This document shows positions 1-5,181 of a DNA stretch of 6,753 nt, in pieces; position 1 is the stretch's first letter, and every line of letters starts with the position of its first letter. The stretch comes from Burkholderiales bacterium (GTDB taxonomy: Bacteria > Pseudomonadota > Gammaproteobacteria > Burkholderiales > Usitatibacteraceae): NCBI GenBank assembly GCA_017880705.1, contig JADGRS010000174.1, positions 1-6,753 of the forward strand. The letters run 5' to 3'. Position numbers and translations under genes: made by a program. Under the pieces are notes generated by a model. That model did no database searches. It had not been told where the DNA came from and saw only the letters and a list, made by a program, of their open reading frames with translations.

Positions 1-675
1 AGGATCGCGCAGCACGCTGCCGGGGCGGAAGACCTGCCAGTTCACGCCATCGTCGCTGCCGATTCGGTCGGCATAGGCAAGATCGCCTTGCGCGACGATC
101 ACGCGACTTTCCTCGGTTGCGAGGATGGTCGGGGCGTTGTCGAGGCCGCCCGCTTCGACGACCAGCGGCTGCGACAGGAAGGGGCCTATTGCGCTTCCCG
201 GAATGCTCGGTACCGCTGTCTGTAGGGACTCGGTGCGAATCCGCGGGTCCATGCGAACCACGTTCGCGGTCGCCTCAGCCTCCGTGCCGCCCGAAGGGCC
301 GGTGCTGCCGCCCTCCCCCAGGGTGAGCCGCGGAAACTCGCCGGAGCGGTCCAGGTGGATCACGTTGCCCGGATAGATCCAGTGCGGATCCTTGATCTGG
401 TCGCGATTCATCTGCCAGATCTGGGGCCATTTCCACGGGTCCTTGAGGAATCGGCCGGCGATTCCCCAGAGCGTGTCGCCTTTAACCACCGTGTACTCGT
501 TCGGCGCATCAGCCGCGAGGTCCGACATCGTCACACGATTCCCGCCAGCCGGCGTCCCGGGAGGAGCCCCTGCCGTGGACGGCTTTTCGGCGGACGGCGG
601 CATGCCGTCGGCCCAGGTCGCGACCGGAACCAAACTGGCCACGGCGACGACTAAAGTTATAATTGTCTTTCGCAT
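1..675 (-). CDS. Secreted LysM-domain protein, N-terminal part (runs off left edge)
   Basis: The reading frame is open from an ATG at 675-673 to the left edge, giving 225 codons with no stop, so the C-terminus is missing. Residues 1-22 look like a Sec signal peptide: MRK, a hydrophobic core, and a likely cut after TWA. Residues 23-58 are a Pro/Gly/Ala-rich linker. Residues about 60-108 form a LysM domain, with YTVVKGDTLWGIAGRF at its start, PQIWQMNRDQIKDPHWIYPG in the middle and NVIHL at its end; LysM folds bind peptidoglycan or related glycans. The remaining part, about 110-225, has no motif I recognise. The family is exported and cell-wall associated, and in betaproteobacteria it commonly lies divergent to def, often next to dprA, which would be outside this window. 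The ribosome binding site is weak (GTGAGTG 7-13 nt upstream). LysM identity is firm; the physiological role is unknown. Confidence 0.88.
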   Translation of the reverse strand, partial: MRKTIITLVVAVASLVPVATWADGMPPSAEKPSTAGAPPGTPAGGNRVTMSDLAADAPNEYTVVKGDTLWGIAGRFLKDPWKWPQIWQMNRDQIKDPHWIYPGNVIHLDRSGEFPRLTLGEGGSTGPSGGTEAEATANVVRMDPRIRTESLQTAVPSIPGSAIGPFLSQPLVVEAGGLDNAPTILATEESRVIVAQGDLAYADRIGSDDGVNWQVFRPGSVLRDP

Positions 676-691
676 GGCGACACTCACTTGT

Positions 692-717
692 GGATATGGA
701 GTTCGGGACCCATATTC
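692..717. repeat. Imperfect inverted repeat just upstream of the LysM gene
   Basis: GGATATGG (692-699) pairs with CCATATTC (710-717) with a single mismatch across a 10-nt spacer. It lies 17 nt from the LysM start codon, in the expected 5' leader of that transcript. It could be a protein-binding site or an RNA hairpin close to the ribosome site. There is no direct evidence of function. Confidence 0.3.
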
Positions 718-719
718 GG

Positions 720-742
720 AAAAAGGGTTACGCCCCCTTTTT
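720..742. repeat. Terminator-like hairpin within the divergent region
   Basis: AAAAAGGG (720-727) and CCCTTTTT (735-742) form a perfect 8-bp stem with a 7-nt loop. The T-run sits at the end of the stem on both strands, which resembles a bidirectional intrinsic terminator, but the stem has only three G-C pairs and no gene ends here. If the LysM transcript starts to the right of it, the hairpin lies in that gene's 5' leader, where it could act as an attenuator or a stabilising structure. That role is inferred. Confidence 0.4.
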
Positions 743-748
743 CATGTA

Positions 749-766
749 GTGCAGTAAATTCTGCAC
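749..766. promoter_or_regulatory. Perfect 6-6-6 inverted repeat, candidate operator
   Basis: The sequence GTGCAGTAAATTCTGCAC has perfect 6-bp arms (GTGCAG and CTGCAC) around a 6-bp AT-only spacer. Its dyad shape and 18-bp length suit a dimeric regulator. It abuts the candidate def -10 at 766-771 and overlaps the candidate minus-strand -10, so a bound protein could block either promoter. I do not match it to a named regulator. Confidence 0.4.
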
Positions 767-792
767 ATAATTTCTTCAATTAGCAAGCATTT

Positions 793-1296
793 ATGGCCAT
801 TCTCGAGATCATCCAGTACCCCGACCCGCGCCTCAACACTCCCGCCAAGCGCGTCGAAAAGATCGATGCTGCGACGCGCAAACTGATCGACGACATGGCG
901 GAAACCATGTACTCCGCTCCCGGGGTAGGACTCGCTGCGACCCAGGTCGACATCCACAAGCAGATCATCGTGATCGACGTGAGCGAGGACCACAGCGATT
1001 TGCGGGTTTTCGTGAATCCCGAAGTCACTCGTCGCGAGGGCGTTGCCGTGAACCAGGAAGGATGCCTGTCCGTCCCGGGAATCTACGACAACGTCGAACG
1101 AGCCGAAAGTGTCACCGTGACCGCGCTGGATCGAAACGGCGCGCGCTTCACCCTCAATGCATCGGGGCTTCTCGCGACGTGCATCCAGCATGAGCTCGAT
1201 CATCTGCAGGGAAAGGTCTTCGTCGATTATCTTTCGGACCTGAAGCAGAACCGCGTCCGGGCGAAGATGAAGAAGCGTCAGCGCAAGGCCGCCTGA
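793..1296 (+). CDS. def: Peptide deformylase
   Basis: The 167-residue product is the normal length for a bacterial deformylase. It removes the N-formyl group from the starting methionine of new proteins in the cytoplasm, using a bound divalent metal (Fe2+ in most bacteria). All three family motifs are present: GVGLAATQ at residues 44-51, EGCLS at 89-93 and QHELDH at 132-137. The metal ligands are Cys91, His133 and His137, and Glu134 is the catalytic base. The C-terminal tail (about residues 150-167) is strongly basic (KMKKRQRK). The ATG at 793 gives the standard N-terminus ([12 protein letters not shown]) and there is no better upstream start, although no clear Shine-Dalgarno precedes it. It stands first in a def-fmt pair, the widespread arrangement for these two enzymes, which act at opposite ends of the formyl-methionine cycle. 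Nothing in it looks broken. Confidence 0.98.
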   Translation: MAILEIIQYPDPRLNTPAKRVEKIDAATRKLIDDMAETMYSAPGVGLAATQVDIHKQIIVIDVSEDHSDLRVFVNPEVTRREGVAVNQEGCLSVPGIYDNVERAESVTVTALDRNGARFTLNASGLLATCIQHELDHLQGKVFVDYLSDLKQNRVRAKMKKRQRKAA

Positions 1297-1310
1297 GCGG
1301 CCGCGCGCCC

Positions 1311-2240
1311 TTGCGCGTCGTCTTCGCGGGTACACCCCCCTTCGCAGCACGCGCCCTCGAGGCCCTTGTCGAGGCCGGTCACGACATTGCGTTGGTCGTC
1401 ACGCGGCCCGATCGTCCGGCGGGCCGCGGCCTGCGTCTTTCGCCCAGTGCCGTTGCGCTCGCCGCGGCGCAGTGGGGCCTGCCGACGTTAAAGCCGCGTT
1501 CGCTGACGGATGACGAGTCGCAAGAACGACTGAGGGCCGCCCGCGCGGACGTGATCGTTGTCGCGGCGTACGGGGTCCTGTTGCCGCCCGCAGTGCTTTC
1601 GATTCCTGCGCGAGGTTGCCTCAATATCCACGCCTCGTTGCTGCCACGGTGGCGTGGCGCCGCACCCATCGCGCGCGCGCTGCTGGCGGGCGATGCGCAA
1701 ACGGGCATCAGCATCATGCGGATGGATGCGGGTCTCGACACGGGACCGGTGCTGCTCGAGGCCCCGCTTGCGATCGGCCCACGCGAGTCCGCCGGCTCGC
1801 TCACGCAATCACTCGCATCGCTGGGCGCACAAGCGATCGTGACGGCGCTCGCGTCTCTGGACTCGCTTCCGCTTCGCGCCCAGGATTCATCGAGCGCGAC
1901 TTATGCAGCCAAGATCACCAAGGCCGAAGCGCATATCGATTGGGCGTTGCCATCGGCAGACGTCGATCGACGGGTGCGCGCTTTCAATCCCGCTCCCGGG
2001 GCGGAATCGCTCGTGGCCGGCGAGGTGTTGAAGGTGTGGGAAGCAGAGCCGGCCCCGGGGACCGGGAAGCCCGGCGAAGTTTTGCGGGCCGACACTGAGT
2101 TTGTCGTCGCTTGCGGCGAAGGCGCGCTTATCCTGCGCAAGGTGCAGCGCGCGGGCGGCAAGGCAATGCTCGCGAGGGATTTTCTTCGCGGTTTTCGACT
2201 GGCGAAGGGCGAAATACTTGGGGTGGCAAGGCAGCACTAG
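1311..2240 (+). CDS. fmt: Methionyl-tRNA formyltransferase
   Basis: The 309-residue product transfers a formyl group from 10-formyltetrahydrofolate to initiator Met-tRNA in the cytoplasm. The N-terminal formyltransferase domain (about 1-190) starts with RVVFAGTPPFAA and has the specificity-loop segment TRPDRPAGRG at 31-40. Catalytic residues Asn105, His107 and Asp143 sit in LNIHASLLPRWRGAAPI and MDAGLDTGPVL, matching N106, H108 and D144 of the E. coli enzyme. The C-terminal tRNA-binding domain (about 205-305) opens with YAAKITKAEAHIDW. The usual FNPWPG motif reads FNPAPG here, a small departure. The start is a TTG with no visible Shine-Dalgarno; no ATG or GTG upstream would fit the family, because the protein begins exactly at the conserved RVVFAGTP. 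It starts 14 nt after def stops, so translation coupled to def is likely. Confidence 0.97.
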   Translation: MRVVFAGTPPFAARALEALVEAGHDIALVVTRPDRPAGRGLRLSPSAVALAAAQWGLPTLKPRSLTDDESQERLRAARADVIVVAAYGVLLPPAVLSIPARGCLNIHASLLPRWRGAAPIARALLAGDAQTGISIMRMDAGLDTGPVLLEAPLAIGPRESAGSLTQSLASLGAQAIVTALASLDSLPLRAQDSSSATYAAKITKAEAHIDWALPSADVDRRVRAFNPAPGAESLVAGEVLKVWEAEPAPGTGKPGEVLRADTEFVVACGEGALILRKVQRAGGKAMLARDFLRGFRLAKGEILGVARQH

Positions 2241-2295
2241 CAGGTCCGCGCCAGGCCCTTCCCGGGATGCGGCTCCAAGAGGTCCTCGACGGCAA

Positions 2296-2319
2296 AATGG
2301 CCTTGGACTTCAAGCCATT
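2296..2319 (+). terminator. Candidate intrinsic terminator after fmt
   Basis: AATGGC-C-TTG (2296-2305) pairs with CAAGCCATT (2311-2319) around a GACTT loop, giving a 9-bp stem with one bulged C. The tail, GTTTATTAAT, is T-rich but not a clean U-run. It lies 55 nt after the fmt stop, so it could end the def-fmt transcript. The stem is only moderately stable, so this is tentative. Confidence 0.35.
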
Positions 2320-2335
2320 GTTTATTAATAACAAT
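2317..2335. promoter_or_regulatory. AT-rich inverted repeat, candidate operator
   Basis: ATTGTT (2317-2322) and AACAAT (2330-2335) are perfect inverted arms around TATTAAT, and the inner TTATTAATAA is itself a perfect 10-bp palindrome. It shares 2317-2319 with the 3' arm of the terminator-like hairpin, so in RNA the two folds would exclude each other. As DNA it resembles a binding site for a dimeric regulator upstream of the DUF4390-ntrYX group. The regulator is unknown. Confidence 0.35.
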
Positions 2336-2388
2336 ACTTCGGGCATAGATCGCCCCGCGGCTATTCACACGCTGGGTTTAGTGGTAAA

Positions 2389-2418
2389 TTGTATCCCGTA
2401 CGCATCACTTGTATCCCG
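2389..2418. repeat. Direct repeat TTGTATCCCG x2, 20-bp period
   Basis: TTGTATCCCG occurs at 2389-2398 and again, identically, at 2409-2418. The start-to-start distance is exactly 20 bp, about two helical turns, which would place both copies on the same face of the DNA. The second copy ends 24 nt before the chosen DUF4390 start. This is the layout of a tandem regulator-binding site, but chance duplication cannot be ruled out from one sequence. Confidence 0.35.
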
Positions 2419-2442
2419 CGCACCACACTCGGACCTCATCCG

Positions 2443-3048
2443 ATGAGCCTTGGTACCTTCATTGTCTCGTTGTTTCGCAGCCCGGCCGGGATGCTGAAGG
2501 ATGCCTTGCGCCTGGGTTTGCTGGTTTCGTTGCTCGTCGCTTTCGCGCCCATGGCACACGCAGCCGAGGGAATCGAGGTCAAGGCCGCCACGCTCGAGCT
2601 CGCCGATGATGGCTGGCAGCTGGGCGCCGAATTCGACATCCAGTTCAGCCCTCGTCTCGAGGAAGCCGTAAACCGCGGCGTGCCGCTCTACTTCGTCGTG
2701 GAGTTCGAGCTCTCGAGGCCGCGCTGGTACTGGTTTGACGAGAAGCCGGTGCAGTTCTCGCAGACATACAAGATCAGCTACACCCCGTTGCTGCGGCAGT
2801 ATCGCCTCTCGGTCGGCAACGTCTACCAGAACTTCACCCGTTTCGAGGAAGTCACTCGCGTCCTGTCGCGCTTGCGCGGCCTGCAGATCGCAGATCGGAA
2901 CGCGTTCAGCAAGGACGCCACCTACCAGGCGGGGATCCGCATGCGCCTGGACACCGCCCAGCTGCCGAAACCGTTCCAGCTTAACGCCATCGCATCCCGC
3001 GACTGGACGCTGGCTTCGGATTGGCATCGCTGGTCGTTGACTCCATGA
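2443..3048 (+). CDS. DUF4390 family exported protein
   Basis: This 201-residue protein is a DUF4390 family member; the family has no established biochemical function. Diagnostic stretches are RGVPLYFVVEFELSRPRWYWFDEK (residues about 78-101), TPLLRQYRLSVGNVYQNF, RVLSRLRGLQIADR and the C-terminal AIASRDWTLASDWHRW. A hydrophobic segment (about 22-38) followed by AHA and then AEG looks like a Sec signal peptide cut after residue 40, so the mature protein is probably periplasmic. The ATG at 2443 is preceded by a weak GGA 9 nt upstream. The ATG at 2491 is a serious alternative that gives a more typical signal peptide (MLKDALRLGLLVSLLV, 24-residue leader). Its stop overlaps the ntrY start as ATGA, implying coupled translation. 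Genes of this family commonly sit before ntrYX in betaproteobacteria, so a link to NtrY sensing is plausible but inferred. Confidence 0.88.
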   Translation: MSLGTFIVSLFRSPAGMLKDALRLGLLVSLLVAFAPMAHAAEGIEVKAATLELADDGWQLGAEFDIQFSPRLEEAVNRGVPLYFVVEFELSRPRWYWFDEKPVQFSQTYKISYTPLLRQYRLSVGNVYQNFTRFEEVTRVLSRLRGLQIADRNAFSKDATYQAGIRMRLDTAQLPKPFQLNAIASRDWTLASDWHRWSLTP

Positions 3049-5165
3049 AAGCCCTGATATTCCTGTGTGTCATCACCGGCGCCGCGCTGGTGTACTTGAT
3101 GTCCGAGGCTTCATCCAACAACGCCCTGTTTGCGCAGAACTACACGTTGCTGCTGGGGCTTGGTGGTGGGCTTGCCCTTGGGTTGATGGCGCTCATCGGC
3201 TATCAGCTGATGGTGCTTCGCAAGAAACTGCGCGACCGCGTGTTCGGCTCGAAGCTGACCAAGCGCCTGATGCTTGTATTCGCCCTGATGGCGCTGATTC
3301 CGGGCGGGCTCGTCTATGCGATCTCGTACCAGTTCCTGCAGCGCTCGATCGAATCGTGGTTCAACGTTCGCGTCGACGACTCGCTGAAGAGCGGCATTAA
3401 CCTCGCGCGCAACGCGCTCGAGAACTCGCGCGACCAGCTGGCACAGAAGGCCGAGTCCATGGCCCAGGCGCTTGCCTCGTCGCAGGCGATCGAGGCGGCG
3501 ACCCTCAACCGCCTCCGCGAGCAGCACTCGATCGAGGAAGCGACCCTGATGACGCCGCGCGGCAAGATCATCGCGCAATCGGGCGTCGAGCCCGTGGCGC
3601 TGCTGCCGGACTTGCCGAGCGCCGCGGTGCTTCGCCAGGTCCGCTTGCAGCAGGAGGTGCGCTCCATCGAGCAGATTCCCGACCGCGGCCTTTACCTTCG
3701 CGTGATCGTTCCGGTGAACGTACTCACGATCGCGGACGACATTCGCATTCTTCAGGTGCTGCAGCGGGTACCTCCCTCCATCGCTCGCGAGGCCGAGCTG
3801 GTCGAGAAGGGCTACAAGGATTACCAGGAGCTGCTGCTCGCGCGCAACGACCTCAAGAACATCTTCACGCTTACGCTCACGCTGGCGATGCTGCTCACGC
3901 TCTTTTCCGCGCTGGCGCTCGCGTTCGTCCTGTCGGAAAGACTCTCGGCTCCGCTTTCGGCGCTCGCCGAGGCGACGCGCGCCATTGCCAAGGGCGATTA
4001 CTCGAGGCTGAATCCGGTCAAGAGCCGCGACGAGTTCGGCGTGCTCACTCAGTCGTTCAACACCATGACGCGCCAGATCGCCGACGCGACCGACGCGATG
4101 GAGCGCAACCAGCAGCTGCTGGTGAACTCCAAGACGTACCTCGAGACGATCCTTTCCAACCTCACCTCGGGCGTGCTCACCTTCGACGAGCGCCTCTACG
4201 TGAAGACCATGAACGCCGCGGCCAACGCGATCCTCGCGGTGCCGGGCGGCGCTTTCCACGGCATCAAGCTGTCGGAGTGGCCGCGCCACGTGCAGTCGGT
4301 GGCCCCATTCGCGGAGATCGCGCTGCGCCAGTTCGCCTCGTCGGGCATGCGCCAGTGGGAAGAGCAGATGGAATACCGCCGTGCCGATGGGCAGCAGCGC
4401 ACGCTCCTCATCCGTGGAACGCGGCTCGGCAAGAGTGGCGAGAGCGGATACGTCGTCGTGTTCGACGACGTGACCCACCTGATTCAGGCGCAGCGCGACG
4501 CCGCGTGGGGCGAAGTGGCGAGGCGCCTTGCCCACGAGATCAAGAATCCGCTCACGCCGATCCAGCTTTCGGCCGAGAGGCTGCAACAGAAGCTCCAGGA
4601 CAAGCTGCCCGATCACGAAGCGGACATCCTCAGGCGCGCGACGGGCACCATCGTGAACCACGTCGCCGCGTTGAAGGGCATGGTCGACGACTTCACCCAA
4701 TATGCGCACGCTTCGCGGATGAACGCCAAGGCGGTGAACCTGAACGAGCTCGTGCGCGAGGTGCTGGTGCTGTACGAGGCCATGGGAGTCGCGATCGAGC
4801 CTCGCCTGACGGAGAGCCTCCCGTCGATCTATGCGGATCCCGCAATGTTGCGGCAGGTCCTGCACAACCTCTTCCAGAACGCGATCGACGCGCTGACGGG
4901 CGTCGAGAATCCGCGCATCCTCGTAGCTACGACCATGGGCACGGGCGGCGTGCTCCTCACCGTGCGTGACAACGGAACGGGCATCGCCGAGGGCGTCATG
5001 GGCCGCATATTCGAGCCGTACGTGACGACCAAGCCCAAGGGCACCGGCCTCGGCCTCGCGATCGTGAAGAAGATCGTGGATGAACATCATGGCCGGATCC
5101 TGGTCGAAAACGTGAAGCCCCACGGGGCCACCGTGAGCATCGTGCTGCCTTCCAAGGCGGCGTAA
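3045..5165 (+). CDS. ntrY: NtrY-like membrane sensor histidine kinase
   Basis: The 706-residue protein has the NtrY layout. Two helices lie near residues 3-19 and 34-58, a third at about 74-97, then an extracytoplasmic stretch of about 175 residues (98-272), a fourth helix at 273-296, a HAMP linker (297-350, starting SERLSAPLSALAEATRAI), a PAS domain (about 363-480) and the kinase core. The phosphorylated histidine is His497 in RLAHEIKNPLTPIQLSAERLQ, a very NtrY-like H box. The ATP-binding domain has the N box (LFQNAIDAL, Asn612), G1 (DNGTGI, Asp642), an F box (IFEPYVTTK) and G2 (GTGLGLAI, from 666), so it should be active. It autophosphorylates and passes phosphate to the NtrX product encoded next. 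The family is linked to nitrogen and redox or respiratory control; the signal here is unknown. I chose the ATG at 3045 for its ATGA overlap with the DUF4390 stop; an in-frame TTG at 3021 is less likely. Confidence 0.94.
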   Translation: MKALIFLCVITGAALVYLMSEASSNNALFAQNYTLLLGLGGGLALGLMALIGYQLMVLRKKLRDRVFGSKLTKRLMLVFALMALIPGGLVYAISYQFLQRSIESWFNVRVDDSLKSGINLARNALENSRDQLAQKAESMAQALASSQAIEAATLNRLREQHSIEEATLMTPRGKIIAQSGVEPVALLPDLPSAAVLRQVRLQQEVRSIEQIPDRGLYLRVIVPVNVLTIADDIRILQVLQRVPPSIAREAELVEKGYKDYQELLLARNDLKNIFTLTLTLAMLLTLFSALALAFVLSERLSAPLSALAEATRAIAKGDYSRLNPVKSRDEFGVLTQSFNTMTRQIADATDAMERNQQLLVNSKTYLETILSNLTSGVLTFDERLYVKTMNAAANAILAVPGGAFHGIKLSEWPRHVQSVAPFAEIALRQFASSGMRQWEEQMEYRRADGQQRTLLIRGTRLGKSGESGYVVVFDDVTHLIQAQRDAAWGEVARRLAHEIKNPLTPIQLSAERLQQKLQDKLPDHEADILRRATGTIVNHVAALKGMVDDFTQYAHASRMNAKAVNLNELVREVLVLYEAMGVAIEPRLTESLPSIYADPAMLRQVLHNLFQNAIDALTGVENPRILVATTMGTGGVLLTVRDNGTGIAEGVMGRIFEPYVTTKPKGTGLGLAIVKKIVDEHHGRILVENVKPHGATVSIVLPSKAA

Positions 5166-5181
5166 CACCACCCGAGACCGA

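Larger units (their letters stand above)
676..792. promoter_or_regulatory. Divergent control region between the LysM gene and def
   Basis: This 117-bp gap lies between two start codons facing away from each other, so it must hold promoters for both directions. It is clearly more AT-rich than the flanking genes. It contains three inverted repeats, listed separately. A possible -10 for def is CATAAT at 766-771, which would give a leader of only about 15 nt. A possible minus-strand promoter is TTGCTA, 17 nt, then CAGAAT (roughly 783 down to 755). No consensus -35 stands out, so exact promoter positions are guesses. Neither start has a strong Shine-Dalgarno sequence. Confidence 0.5.
2241..2442 (+). 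promoter_or_regulatory. Intergenic region: fmt terminator candidate and DUF4390-ntrYX promoter region
   Basis: This 202-nt stretch holds no convincing gene. Its centre (about 2317-2350) is an AT-rich island in otherwise GC-rich DNA, the usual mark of a promoter. It carries a hairpin, an AT-rich dyad and a 10-bp direct repeat, listed separately. Possible -10 elements are CATAGA at 2344-2349 (with TTGTTT at 2319-2324 as a loose -35, 19-nt spacer) and TAAATT at 2385-2390, neither with a good -35. No GG-N10-GC sigma-54 signature was recognised. The region suggests that the DUF4390-ntrY-ntrX group has its own promoter separate from def-fmt. Confidence 0.45.

Noticed and set aside
117..757. Several plus-strand frames of 69-121 codons across the left end.
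   Set aside because: They overlap the minus-strand LysM gene, which has a signal peptide and a clear domain, and their products are Arg/Pro-rich and featureless.
742..1350. A 202-codon minus-strand frame antisense to def.
   Set aside because: It runs through the divergent promoter region and mirrors def, which has complete catalytic motifs on the plus strand. Its product has no recognisable motif.
2360..2442. A sigma-54 promoter upstream of the DUF4390-ntrYX group.
   Set aside because: No TGGCAC-N5-TTGCA-like element with correct GG/GC spacing was found, and the encoded NtrX lacks the features needed to activate sigma-54.
2267..2446. A 59-codon plus-strand frame from an ATG at 2267 whose TGA overlaps the DUF4390 ATG as ATGA.
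   Set aside because: The ATGA overlap is tempting, but third-codon-position GC is far lower than in the neighbours, there is no ribosome site or recognisable domain, and the frame spans the hairpin, the AT-rich dyad and the direct repeat. It does not resemble RsmB.
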